Below are positions 39,928-49,131 of a stretch of DNA of 64,000 nucleotides, piece after piece. The stretch is from Treponema sp. Its GTDB lineage: Bacteria; Spirochaetota; Spirochaetia; Treponematales; Treponemataceae. The stretch is from assembly GCA_016296655.1 (NCBI GenBank), contig JAEDIW010000001.1, positions 81,076-145,075 of the forward strand, written 5' to 3'. Each line of letters opens with the position of its first letter. Positions within the stretch are counted from its first letter, which is position 1. A program made the position numbers and the translations under genes. The notes under the pieces were generated by a model. That model ran no database searches, was not told the origin of the DNA, and worked only from the letters and a program-made list of their open reading frames with translations.

Positions 39928-42765
39928 TTAATTCCCATACATCTCATCCGGTGGTATGACTTGAACTGTTTCTGGCAAGTCAAAATTTATTGCAAAAGTT
40001 GATTTTGACACAGAGCTTTTTTGTTCTTCAAAACCATCTTTAGCATGAACATAAGAAACTACATGCCACTCAAAATTTCCTATATCAAGTTTTTCAAGAT
40101 TAAGATAATCGTAACTATTGTTTTTTAATTGTTTAGAAACAATTTTTCTTAACGTTCCATTTTGATTTTTTTGATACAGTGTAAATACATAATCCGTTGC
40201 ATCTTTATTCTTTTGCCATTCAAAAGAAATTTTTCTGCTTTTTGCAAGATATTCAGGGCCGATAATAAATTTCTCTGCAGGTTTTTTCAGTTTGACACTT
40301 GCAAGAGGTGGTACATCTAAAATCGTAAAATATGATTCATTTTCAGACGTCAAATCTAGGCCTTCTTTTGTTTTTGCAACTACTATCCATGAATATTTTC
40401 CAGCTGAAAGTCTTCTTTGTTCTACATAGGTTCCTGGATTTTTTACAGAAGTTACAATTTTAGTGATTCCATTTGCAAAATGTTTTTTCAATATGAATTC
40501 TTTTTGAACTGCATCTTTGTTTTCGGCCCAGTCAAATTTTACAGGAGAACGCAAAGCTGTCAGTCCATCTATAGTAGAATCCATTTTTGGTGAAAAAAGC
40601 TGCATTTTATCTGCAATGTTTAGATTCAGTTCAATCTCAGCAGGGTTGCTTATGCGTTCAGGAATGTTTTCATTTCTTTTTGCAACAGCTGCAACAGAAC
40701 ATTTTAGAACAATCTGCTTTTCTTTATTCTTTATCAGTGGATAGTCAGACAGTTTAATTTCAACTTTATTTTCCTGTATGTTGTTAATTTTAGCAACAAG
40801 TTCATTTGTCTGTGTATCATAAATCTTAAAATTGTAAAAGTCAGATTCAGAAACTGGGGAATATTCAAATTTTAAGATAGAGTCAGAAGTTATTGTTTCT
40901 GTTAATGTTGATTTTGGGTATATAAATTCTGGAGTTTCAAGTTTGTTCATAACTGTCAGGCGACGATTTTCAGTTTTTGAAAGTTCAACATGTTTTTGAT
41001 TATCTAGGATTTTTACTCGCCATGAATAATTTCCGGAAGGAAGATTTATTCCGTTTATTTGTGTTGTGCTGGTTTCAAATTCCTGTATATTTTTTTCAAA
41101 GCCGTCAGTACTGAATTGTAAAATGCACAGTATTTCAGATTCTTTCAAATCAGATGGCAATTTCCATACAAAATTTTCAAGTGGAAGTCTGTCGGTTTCA
41201 ACTGCAAAATTTTCAGGAGGATAATTTAATTTTGTAACTCCCGGAATATGTGCTTCTACATTGAAAGCGTATGTATTTGAATAAAAATAATTTTCACCGT
41301 CTTTTCTTGCAATTCGCCAGAAATATTTGCCTGCAGGGAAATCATTTATTGAACAGTTCAATGTTTTTCGTTCACTGCTTTCAGATGAAAAAAACATTTT
41401 TGAGTCAAAATTTTCATCTGTTGAAATTTCAAATATATAGTCAGATTCTTTAAAATCAGATTTCCATGCAAAAAGTACATTGCTTTCAATGACATTCAGC
41501 TCAAATGTTGAATTGTTTGGTGGAAAAAGCAATGTAGGATTCTCATTTATATGCTTTTTGGCAACTGTAAAAATCTGAGTTTCAGAAGCAGTTCCAAATG
41601 TGTTTTTGTCAACTGAATAATGAGGAATAATCTTCCATGAAAAATTGCCTTCATAGGGGTTTTCTAAAGAATAATCTGTTCCATGGATATTTTCTGAAAT
41701 AATAGGAGATGTTGGGTTTGCAGTGTCATAAATTTCAATCTTGCTGTAGTCTGTATAAGCGTCAACCTGCCAGTTAAATGAAATTCTTGATGGTAATGTA
41801 GCTTTCTCAGGATTTGCTTTCAGATTTTCAATTTCAATGAGGCTGTTTGTTATTGGTGCAATCAGTTCTGGAACTGTTGCCTGCACTATTATAAGCTTTC
41901 CGCCTGTAGCATTTTCAAAATCTCCTTCAGGATAAATCCTGTAATATAAATCTCCTGTGCGCCCTGTCAAGTAAAGGGTTTCTGTTCCTGGTTCAAAATC
42001 AAGTTTTTCTTTAATATCTGTAAAGGTTCTGTCTGCAGAGGATTCCAGAATGATTCTTTTATTTGCAGCAGATTCTTCGGTTTTGATTTTTATATCAATT
42101 TTTGGACTTTCATTTTCAAATTTTAAAACTGTCTGTTCGTGGCTGAAATTCAGAATTGTTACAGGAATTTTCTGATGTTCGCCGTTTTTTGAAATGTTGA
42201 CAGATTCTCCTGCAAAAACAACAGATTCTTCGCCATCTGCATTTATTATATTTCCGCTTCCCTGCTGAATGGAAAAGGATTTTTTTTCATTTTGTGTATT
42301 TGTCGTGATTTTACTGCCCTTTTCAAGATCTATTACAACATCATTGCCAAGATCAATCTTTGTAGAGCCTGTAGCATCTTTTGTGTCTACAGAAATGGAA
42401 CCTGAAGAAACTTGTAAAGAACTTTCGCCTTTTTTATTTTTTGAAATCTGAATAATTGTATTTTCTCCGATGTCAATGCTTGTTCCGTTTGTAAAATACA
42501 TGACGGCACTTGCTCCTGCATCGGTTCGGATAATGTCATTATTATAAAGAGCTGAATTTACCTGAAGTCTTTCCCAAACAACGCTGTCTGAAAATTTTCG
42601 TTGTGCGATTTTCTTTTTAAAATAAATTGTTGCAATTTCTTCTTCATTACGGATGGAAGTCTTGTAAAAATCTTCAAAAAAGCAGAAAAGACTTGCACCG
42701 CATGTAAAAAGACAGATAAAAATGAATAGCGTGCTATTGAGCTTTGACTTTGTTTTCTTCTTCAT
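39928..42765 (-). CDS. Large FecR-domain protein with Ig/fibronectin-like repeats
   Basis: A 945-residue protein. A membrane anchor lies at about 12-30. A FecR-like beta domain (about 55-190; DIIRTDAGASAVMYFTNGTSIDIGENT) follows, then at least six repeats of roughly 90-100 residues with motifs such as FSWKIIPHYS, KYFWRIARKD, NYSWRVKILD, KYSWIVVAKT and NFEWHVVSYV. FecR domains outside iron regulation often mark extracytoplasmic assemblies. It overlaps the upstream cyclase gene by 32 bases, so it is coupled to it. Function is unknown. Confidence 0.8.
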   Translation of the reverse strand: MKKKTKSKLNSTLFIFICLFTCGASLFCFFEDFYKTSIRNEEEIATIYFKKKIAQRKFSDSVVWERLQVNSALYNNDIIRTDAGASAVMYFTNGTSIDIGENTIIQISKNKKGESSLQVSSGSISVDTKDATGSTKIDLGNDVVIDLEKGSKITTNTQNEKKSFSIQQGSGNIINADGEESVVFAGESVNISKNGEHQKIPVTILNFSHEQTVLKFENESPKIDIKIKTEESAANKRIILESSADRTFTDIKEKLDFEPGTETLYLTGRTGDLYYRIYPEGDFENATGGKLIIVQATVPELIAPITNSLIEIENLKANPEKATLPSRISFNWQVDAYTDYSKIEIYDTANPTSPIISENIHGTDYSLENPYEGNFSWKIIPHYSVDKNTFGTASETQIFTVAKKHINENPTLLFPPNNSTFELNVIESNVLFAWKSDFKESDYIFEISTDENFDSKMFFSSESSERKTLNCSINDFPAGKYFWRIARKDGENYFYSNTYAFNVEAHIPGVTKLNYPPENFAVETDRLPLENFVWKLPSDLKESEILCILQFSTDGFEKNIQEFETSTTQINGINLPSGNYSWRVKILDNQKHVELSKTENRRLTVMNKLETPEFIYPKSTLTETITSDSILKFEYSPVSESDFYNFKIYDTQTNELVAKINNIQENKVEIKLSDYPLIKNKEKQIVLKCSVAAVAKRNENIPERISNPAEIELNLNIADKMQLFSPKMDSTIDGLTALRSPVKFDWAENKDAVQKEFILKKHFANGITKIVTSVKNPGTYVEQRRLSAGKYSWIVVAKTKEGLDLTSENESYFTILDVPPLASVKLKKPAEKFIIGPEYLAKSRKISFEWQKNKDATDYVFTLYQKNQNGTLRKIVSKQLKNNSYDYLNLEKLDIGNFEWHVVSYVHAKDGFEEQKSSVSKSTFAINFDLPETVQVIPPDEMYGN

Positions 42766-44965
42766 TTAAATCAACAACCTCAAAATCAGGCACTGGAATT
42801 CCAAGCATCTGTCTTACCTGCGCTAATGTTGCAGGACCTTGCTTGCCAACAGCTTTCAGGCAGTCTTCATCAACTTTGAAATCTGAATCAGAAGCTTTAA
42901 AGAAATTTTCTATATCAAAGTGCGGCATATTCACTACTGCGTAAAAATGCTGTGCCCCCTTTCCCTTTACTTCAAAAGTTACAGGAATACATTCAACAAT
43001 TATTTCATTTTTTTCATTTTCTTTAGAAATTGTGTAATTATTTTCTTCACAGCGAATAAAATCAGTTTTTAAAATATTGTAAGTATCTTCGGTTATAAGG
43101 ATGTCGGTTCCACAAGGTTTATTTGAACTTTCTGTTCGGCTTGCAAGGTTTACAGCATCCCCAATGGAAGTGAATTCCATTTTTTCATTGGAACCCATAA
43201 ATCCAACCGTTGCCCGACCGGAATTTATACCGCAACCAATTTTTATTTCAGGTTTGTATTTTGCAAGAAGTTCCTGTGCATGCTCTTCCGTGAACTTAAG
43301 GGCATCTTTGTTATATTTCATCAAGGCATAACGCATTGCTACTGTTGATTGAATTGCACTGAGAGCGTCTTCTTTTTTATGCTGCTCATGCTTTGCTTTC
43401 AGAATTTTCTTTTGAGGATCTTCATCGGCAAGCTGTTCATAATCAAGATTGTCATCTCTTAATACACCCCATGCAGCCATAATTGCATCGCCTTCAAATT
43501 TGTCTACAACACCGCCAGTGAGGGAAATACAGTTTACCATTCTTGACATATAATCGTTCAAAAATTCAATTATTTCTCCAGCAGATTTTTCACCAAATCG
43601 TTTGTTGAATCCGTCAGAAATTGCCGTAAATCCCCGGATATCAGAGAAGAAAATTGTAATGTCTTTTAAATGCGGATTAAAATCTATTTCCTTGCGGACA
43701 ATTGCCTTCGTAACACCGCGGTTTGTAAGGCTTGTAACAGTATTAAGTATGTCACGTTCATTTTTTGTGCTTTGGGTAAGGACACCAATTTCATCACGAC
43801 GTTTTGTATTTAATTTGTCAAATAAATCTGTGTTGAAATTTCCTCTGTTGATTTCATCTGTAACTGCTGTAAGATTTTCAAGAGGAACACTTAGAGATTT
43901 TGCAAAAATCCAGATTATAAGAACTGCAATAGAAAGTATTGCAACTGTAAGGTAAATGTTTCTTTTTGTGATGCCTCGAATAGCTGCAAGAATTACAGAA
44001 GCTTTTACCTGAGTAATTACGCGACAGTCGCCATATTTGATTTTTTGACAGGCAGCATAAAATTCTTCTCCATTTTCGCTGATATAGCTGTGCTGAACAC
44101 CTGAAGCATTTTCTTTAATTACCTGCTTTACAAAAATATTTTCAGACAAATCTGTAGCCTGCATCATCATGTTGATGTCTGGAGAAAGTAAAACTGTTCC
44201 TTTGCCATCAATAAGGAAGGATTCATTTATTTTTCCTGTTGAAAGGTTTTCCTGCTGTTTTTCAGTTGAAAAAACTGCCAGTATAATTTCTGTTTTATCG
44301 GTTGTTCTGAGTGAAAAAACAACAGAAAGCATTGGAACTAGAAAATATGGTGAAGCATTTTCAATGCAGATAGTTCCATTTTGTGCTGAAACTGTGGCAT
44401 CTTTCTGCATTTGTGCATATTGAACAAAAAAATCTTCAGAAAGACCGTTTACAGCAAAAAAAGCTCTATTCGTGCAAATCTTATTACTTGTTAAAAAATA
44501 GATACCTGCAAGTTCCTGATTTCTTGCAAAAAAGTTGAAAGAATCTATTTCAAGTTCTTCCGAAGTTTTATTTTCAGCATTAAATAAATCATAAAAAAGC
44601 GAGACACTGGAAATTACAGATGTAATTCGGTTTTCTATATCTGCTGCCGTGCGGCTGTTCAATGTAAAATTTGAATTTTCTGCATTTGCTTTTGTATCTG
44701 CCGTTACAAAAAAGGAAACAAGAAATGTAATCAATCCCATTGAAAGAACAACAAGTGAAGAAATGATAGAAATCAGCTTTACGCCAATTGATGTTCGCCA
44801 AGAACCTTTGCGCTTCTTACAGTTTTCTTTAGTTTTTTTGGTTTCACTTTTCTGAGTATTTTCCAGCTGCTGTAAGGAAAGGTCTTGAGAAGTTTTTTCA
44901 ATTCTTTCAAAGTTTCCATAAGAAAAATCTGCTTGTGAAACTACATTAGTTTTATGGTCAAACAC
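42734..44965 (-). CDS. Membrane class III adenylate/guanylate cyclase
   Basis: A 743-residue receptor-type cyclase. It has a charged N-terminus, a membrane segment near 64-88, an extracytoplasmic Cache-like sensor (about 90-335), a second membrane segment near 337-360, a HAMP-like linker, and a class III cyclase domain (about 430-640). Both metal-binding Asp residues are present, in FFSDIRGFTAI and KFEGDAIMAAWG, as is GINSGRATVGFMGS. It should make cAMP or cGMP in response to an external signal. A downstream FecR-type gene overlaps it. Confidence 0.88.
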   Translation of the reverse strand: MFDHKTNVVSQADFSYGNFERIEKTSQDLSLQQLENTQKSETKKTKENCKKRKGSWRTSIGVKLISIISSLVVLSMGLITFLVSFFVTADTKANAENSNFTLNSRTAADIENRITSVISSVSLFYDLFNAENKTSEELEIDSFNFFARNQELAGIYFLTSNKICTNRAFFAVNGLSEDFFVQYAQMQKDATVSAQNGTICIENASPYFLVPMLSVVFSLRTTDKTEIILAVFSTEKQQENLSTGKINESFLIDGKGTVLLSPDINMMMQATDLSENIFVKQVIKENASGVQHSYISENGEEFYAACQKIKYGDCRVITQVKASVILAAIRGITKRNIYLTVAILSIAVLIIWIFAKSLSVPLENLTAVTDEINRGNFNTDLFDKLNTKRRDEIGVLTQSTKNERDILNTVTSLTNRGVTKAIVRKEIDFNPHLKDITIFFSDIRGFTAISDGFNKRFGEKSAGEIIEFLNDYMSRMVNCISLTGGVVDKFEGDAIMAAWGVLRDDNLDYEQLADEDPQKKILKAKHEQHKKEDALSAIQSTVAMRYALMKYNKDALKFTEEHAQELLAKYKPEIKIGCGINSGRATVGFMGSNEKMEFTSIGDAVNLASRTESSNKPCGTDILITEDTYNILKTDFIRCEENNYTISKENEKNEIIVECIPVTFEVKGKGAQHFYAVVNMPHFDIENFFKASDSDFKVDEDCLKAVGKQGPATLAQVRQMLGIPVPDFEVVDLNEEENKVKAQ

Positions 44966-45164
44966 GTTCTAAAAACTCCCTCAGAAATTACAGGTGACAA
45001 ACCTGATTTTATGAACAGGTATATTAACCGCATTATATATGTAAAAAAACAATTTACACTATTCATATAAATTTTAACTCAAATAAAGGTTATTTTAAAC
45101 TGTTTTCAACTTATATTATAAATATTCCAAATCTAGAGTTCTGTTCTTTGCCGTAAAAAATTAG

Positions 45165-45218
45165 TTTTCCTGAAATACAGATTAACGCTTGGAGCAATAA
45201 CGAAGTATTTCAGGAAAA
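45165..45218. repeat. Inverted repeat in the spacer between the cyclase operon and manA
   Basis: TTTTCCTGAAATAC (45165-45178) and GTATTTCAGGAAAA (45205-45218) are perfect 14-base arms around a 26-base loop. No T run follows on either strand, so it is not a standard terminator. The remaining 290-base spacer is AT-rich with no gene seen. Confidence 0.6.
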
Positions 45219-45255
45219 TTGCTGAAAAAGTGACCAGACAGTTATGTTTGGATGG

Positions 45256-46056
45256 TTATTTTCTGCAGATAATTTTCATTATTTCTGCATTACCCTGTAT
45301 TTTTATCTTTTCTGATGGGGCAACAGCAAAAATATCTTCAGCCTTAAAGTCAAATGAATTGTCTGCAGAATTTATTTGACCTTCTCCTGACAAAACAAAC
45401 AGGAGAAGCCATTCAAACGGTTCTTTTCCTGCTGGAACTTCAATATCAAGTTCGCTTTCAATCTGGTTTTCTTCAAGCCTGAAATAATCACAGTCAAAAG
45501 TGCCTTGAAATTTTACAGGTTCCTGAAGTCCACGGTTTTTTATCACCTGAAGACCTTTGTCTACATGAAGCTCCCTTTGCCGACCCCAGTCGTAAAGCCT
45601 GTAGGTGATATTCGATGACTGCTGAACTTCCAGAAGCCTGAGTCCTTTGCCAATTGCATGAACTGTTCCAGAAGGAATAAAAATAAAATCCCCTGGATGA
45701 ACTTCAACTCTGTTAAGGCATTTTTCAAGAGTATTATGGCATATAGCATGTTTTAACTCTTCAGTTGAATAACTTTCGTTCAGTCCCAAAACAAGTTCAG
45801 CCCCTGGTTCTGCATTTAAAACATACCAGCATTCAGTTTTGCCACGTGAATCATTTTCAAGTCTTGCAGCTTCCTCATCGTTTGGATGAACTTGAATTGA
45901 AAGAGTGTCATTTGCCTGAATGACTTTTACAAGCAAAGGATAGTCTCCGCCGATTGCCTTTGCAAAATCCTGCTGTTTTCCGTCAGGATGCGTGGAGGCT
46001 ATCCATTGTTCATATCCCCATATTTTTTCTGAACGAATTGGATTAAGCTTAAGCAT
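45256..46056 (-). CDS. manA: Mannose-6-phosphate isomerase, class I
   Basis: A 266-residue type I isomerase interconverting fructose- and mannose-6-phosphate. Zinc ligands lie in IQVHPND (near 77) and the HPGDFIFIPSGTVHAIGKGLRLLEVQQSSNITYRLYDWGR region (about 125-165). The ATG at 46056 overlaps the upstream stop (TGATG) and has GGGAAAAG before it. It is co-transcribed with a sugar nucleotidyltransferase gene and could feed GDP-mannose synthesis. Confidence 0.93.
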   Translation of the reverse strand: MLKLNPIRSEKIWGYEQWIASTHPDGKQQDFAKAIGGDYPLLVKVIQANDTLSIQVHPNDEEAARLENDSRGKTECWYVLNAEPGAELVLGLNESYSTEELKHAICHNTLEKCLNRVEVHPGDFIFIPSGTVHAIGKGLRLLEVQQSSNITYRLYDWGRQRELHVDKGLQVIKNRGLQEPVKFQGTFDCDYFRLEENQIESELDIEVPAGKEPFEWLLLFVLSGEGQINSADNSFDFKAEDIFAVAPSEKIKIQGNAEIMKIICRK

Positions 46057-46967
46057 CAATTCTTTTCCCACAATTGTTCTGGATAATAGCCGCTGTCGAT
46101 TTTTTTTGCAATTTCATCCTTTACAATTGCACGGTCTTCCGGGTAAGTCATTCCAAACCAGTTCTCTTTTGACGTGAACATCTTTATGGAACCTTTTTTG
46201 TTTGCAATCAGTTCGCCTGCTGCAACTGGGAGCAATGCTTCTGCCTTTTCTGAAGAAGCATTATTTTTTATAAAGTTTTCCCAGTATGATTCAAATTGTT
46301 CAAAGGCTGCAGGAGTAAAGCCAAAAAGATTCATGGAAACCCACTCTTTGCCAGTCATTTCAATTTTTTTGTCATCAATCAGGCTGATTATTTTTTCCCC
46401 TTCATAGTAAATCTTTAAATTTTCTACGATAGAGTCAAGATATCCGTTCTTTTCCGTACATACACCACGTGAAACCGAACCACTTCTGCTCATAGTATTT
46501 CCAAGTACATAGCCAACCATGGCATGTTCAGTGCTGTCGTTTGAAACAGAAGAAAGATAATTGCCTAAAGTCTGGAATGCATCGCGACCATAATAGTCAT
46601 CTGCATTAATAACAGCATAAGGATTCTTTAATTCGTTTTTAGCACAAAGCAAGGCATGAATTGTTCCCCATGGCTTTTTTCTGTTAGAGGAAAGAGCAAT
46701 CTGTTCCTGTGAGAGCAATGCTTCAGGAGTCTGAAAAACATATTTTGCATCAAAATTTTTTGCAACACGGTCAAAAAGTCGTTCCCGAAAGTCTTTTTCA
46801 ATATCTTTGCGAATAATGTAGACTACGTTTCCAAAACCGCATTTTTTTGCATCATAAGTTGCGTAGTCAAGAAGACATTCATTGTTGCGTCCAACAGAAT
46901 CTATCTGTTTTACACCGCCGTAACGGCTACCCATTCCTGCTGCTAGAACCAATAATGTAGGTTTCAT
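46056..46967 (-). CDS. Sugar-phosphate nucleotidyltransferase
   Basis: A 303-residue protein with the nucleotidyltransferase signature LVLAAGMGSRYGGVKQ at residues 6-21 and the metal-binding VINADDYYGRDAF near 115. It resembles UTP- or GTP-type sugar-1-phosphate transferases, but the substrate is uncertain. The ATG at 46967 follows GGGAG; an upstream start is rejected. It is coupled to manA by a one-base overlap. Confidence 0.8.
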   Translation of the reverse strand: MKPTLLVLAAGMGSRYGGVKQIDSVGRNNECLLDYATYDAKKCGFGNVVYIIRKDIEKDFRERLFDRVAKNFDAKYVFQTPEALLSQEQIALSSNRKKPWGTIHALLCAKNELKNPYAVINADDYYGRDAFQTLGNYLSSVSNDSTEHAMVGYVLGNTMSRSGSVSRGVCTEKNGYLDSIVENLKIYYEGEKIISLIDDKKIEMTGKEWVSMNLFGFTPAAFEQFESYWENFIKNNASSEKAEALLPVAAGELIANKKGSIKMFTSKENWFGMTYPEDRAIVKDEIAKKIDSGYYPEQLWEKN

Positions 46968-46989
46968 TTTTTTTCTCCCTTTTACTGAT

Positions 46990-47700
46990 TTATTGAATGA
47001 TTGTATCCAATGCAATTTGAATCATGTTTTTAAAGGTTGTCTGCCTTTCTTCTGCAGTTGTTTCTCCACCTTTTAAAATATGATCACTTATAGTAAGAAT
47101 TGCCAGAGCTTCACGTTTAAATTTTGCTGCGAGTGTATACAATTCTGCAGCTTCCATTTCAATTGCAAGAACTCCGTACTTTGCCCAAGTTTTCCAGTTA
47201 CTATTGTCATCATAGAACAAATCGCTGGATGCACATTGCCCTACCTGATAACGAATTTTCATATCTTCTGCAATTTTTGCAGCTTTTGAAAGCAGGTTGA
47301 AACTTGCTGCTGGAGCAAAATGCAGATTACCGAATCTTTGTGTCATCAGCGAAGAGTCGCTGCAGGCTGCATTTACAAGAATTGTATCTCGTAATTCCGT
47401 TTCCGGCTGAACTGCTCCTGCTGTTCCAACCCGAATAGCTCTCTGTACATTGTAAAATTGAAAAAGTTCTGTTGCATAAATTGACAGTGAAGGCTGTCCC
47501 ATTCCTGTTCCCTGGACAGAAACTTTTTGCCCTTTATATGTACCTGTAAAACCGTACATACCACGAACTTCATTGTAGCATTTTGCATCTTCAAGGAAGT
47601 TTTCTGCAATAAATTTAGCGCGGAGAGGATCTCCTGGCAAAAGGACGTAAGGTGCAATGGCTCCGTCCGGTGCGTTAATATGTGTACTCATAGATAACAT
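46990..47700 (-). CDS. deoD: Purine nucleoside phosphorylase, DeoD type
   Basis: A 236-residue hexameric-type phosphorylase cleaving purine nucleosides to base and ribose-1-phosphate. It shows STHINAPDGAIAPYVLLPGDPLRAK at the N-terminus, GTGMGQPSLSIYATEL near 75, RVGTAGAV near 95 and AIEMEAAELY near 180. The ATG at 47700 has AGGTGG four bases upstream; an ATG three codons later (MSTHI) is an alternative start. The chromate transporter half ends ten bases upstream. Confidence 0.94.
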   Translation of the reverse strand: MLSMSTHINAPDGAIAPYVLLPGDPLRAKFIAENFLEDAKCYNEVRGMYGFTGTYKGQKVSVQGTGMGQPSLSIYATELFQFYNVQRAIRVGTAGAVQPETELRDTILVNAACSDSSLMTQRFGNLHFAPAASFNLLSKAAKIAEDMKIRYQVGQCASSDLFYDDNSNWKTWAKYGVLAIEMEAAELYTLAAKFKREALAILTISDHILKGGETTAEERQTTFKNMIQIALDTIIQ

Positions 47701-47710
47701 TATACCACCT

Positions 47711-48292
47711 TTATAGGAAAAGTACACCAAAAACTGCACCTGCTATAACAATTGCTACAGGATGAATTTTTGTTTTAAAAAGCAAAACGGTTGCAACTGC
47801 ATAAGCTGCAATAGAATCCCATCTAAACAGATTTAACAGACCATTTGGGGTTAAAATCGAAGAAAAATCTTTTGGAACATTCAAAAGAGCAAGAACAAAA
47901 ACGTCAGCTGCTGCAACTAAAATAAGTCCGCAGGTTGCAGGTCTTAAAGTTTTGAAAATGCTTTTTACCAGTGGTTTTTCGCCAAATTTTCCTGACAGAA
48001 AAAATGCTATCAGCAAGATTACCACTATCGAAGGCAATGCCTGTCCGATTGTTGTTATTATTGCGCCTGGAATGCCATAAAACTCATAACCTATGTAAGT
48101 AGCCATGTTCATGCCTATAGGTCCTGGCGTTGATTCAGAAATAGCAACCATGTTATAAAATAACTCAGGACTTATATACCCTCTTTCAACAATTCTCTGC
48201 TGCATTAACGTAATGGCAACAAGACCTCCGCCTATCGTAAAAAGTCCTACGTAAAAGAAAATACAAAATAATTCAAACTGAGAAGGAATCAT
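47711..48292 (-). CDS. Chromate transporter half-protein
   Basis: A 193-residue membrane protein of the short-chain CHR family. It shows the family opening FYVGLFTIGGGLVAITLMQQ and the PGPIGMNMATYIGYEFYG block, with about six hydrophobic segments. Short CHR proteins work as heterodimers, and the other half is encoded upstream at 48461-49048. The ATG at 48292 has GGGAG upstream. The true substrate in anaerobes is unknown. Confidence 0.9.
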   Translation of the reverse strand: MIPSQFELFCIFFYVGLFTIGGGLVAITLMQQRIVERGYISPELFYNMVAISESTPGPIGMNMATYIGYEFYGIPGAIITTIGQALPSIVVILLIAFFLSGKFGEKPLVKSIFKTLRPATCGLILVAAADVFVLALLNVPKDFSSILTPNGLLNLFRWDSIAAYAVATVLLFKTKIHPVAIVIAGAVFGVLFL

Positions 48293-48346
48293 TTTAACTC
48301 CCATAAAAAATCAATGAGTAAATGTCAAGTTCCGGTTTAACTTTTT

Positions 48347-48459
48347 ATGCTGTTCCGTAATGAATTGAGGAACAGCATTTGATAAGGAAGTTTGCAACGC
48401 AAACTTGTTAGTAAAAACTTTGAAAATATTTCAGACAAAGTTTTTATTACGCTCCTTAT
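48347..48459 (-). ncRNA. Candidate structured RNA between the chromate transporter halves
   Basis: Four inverted repeats lie in 113 bases: ATGCTGTTCC / GGAACAGCAT (48347-48356, 48369-48378), then an outer stem ATAAGGA / TCCTTAT (48382-48388, 48453-48459) enclosing AAGTTTG / CAAACTT (48388-48406) and AAAAACTTTG / CAAAGTTTTT (48413-48445). The last three form a three-way junction. The signal is equally readable on both strands; the operon runs on the minus strand. Confidence 0.4.
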
Positions 48460-48460
48460 T

Positions 48461-49048
48461 CTATTGCTCGTCTTTTCTATCTTTTGGTTCTGTTAATTTT
48501 GAGGGTCTGTTCACATAAAAATACTGGCATAAGCCTATTCCAGCGGCCGTAAAAATAATCCACAATGTTGAAAGTTTACAAAAATAAACTGCAAAAAAAG
48601 CTGCAAGAAACAAAAAAACTGCGAAAGCGTCTTTTATTGATTTTTTTGCAAAGTTTATCGTGCCATAGGTCAAATTTGCAGCAACGGCAATATTTATGCC
48701 TTTCAAGGCTTTTCTTACCCATTCTATTTTATCGATAGTTCCTATACATGCTGCTAAAATTGAAATTATTACAATTGACGGTGTAATTATTCCAAGTGTT
48801 GCAATTATTCCACCTGCGAATCCTGCCTGTCTGTACCCTATGAAAGTTGCAACGTTTACTGCAATAATTCCTGGTGTTGACTGGCTTACTGCGTAAAAAT
48901 CCAGCAGTTCATTTGAATTTATCCAATTCCGTTTGCCAACTAATTCCCGTTCAAGAATTGGAAGCATGGCCATACCGCCTCCAAATGTAACACTGCCTAT
49001 TTTTGCAAAAAGGAAAAAAAGATTAATCAATTTTTTGAAAAAAATCAT
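48461..49048 (-). CDS. Chromate transporter half-protein
   Basis: A 195-residue partner of the neighbouring CHR protein. It has the family blocks FAKIGSVTFGGGMAMLPILERELV at the N-terminus and SQSTPGIIAVNVATFIGYRQAGF in the middle, and about six membrane segments. Two half-proteins in tandem are the usual arrangement for short-chain CHR transporters. The 168-base gap between them is unusually long and highly structured. Confidence 0.9.
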   Translation of the reverse strand: MIFFKKLINLFFLFAKIGSVTFGGGMAMLPILERELVGKRNWINSNELLDFYAVSQSTPGIIAVNVATFIGYRQAGFAGGIIATLGIITPSIVIISILAACIGTIDKIEWVRKALKGINIAVAANLTYGTINFAKKSIKDAFAVFLFLAAFFAVYFCKLSTLWIIFTAAGIGLCQYFYVNRPSKLTEPKDRKDEQ

Positions 49049-49131
49049 ATTTTTCTATTATATATCCGATTCATTTTTATGCAATACATTGCATTTTTAG
49101 GAAAAAATAAGTATCTTTAGAGCGGATTAAA

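Noticed and set aside
48461..49048. Frameshifted full-length chromate transporter
   Set aside because: Two separate half-proteins with their own starts are a normal form of this family, so no pseudogene is implied.
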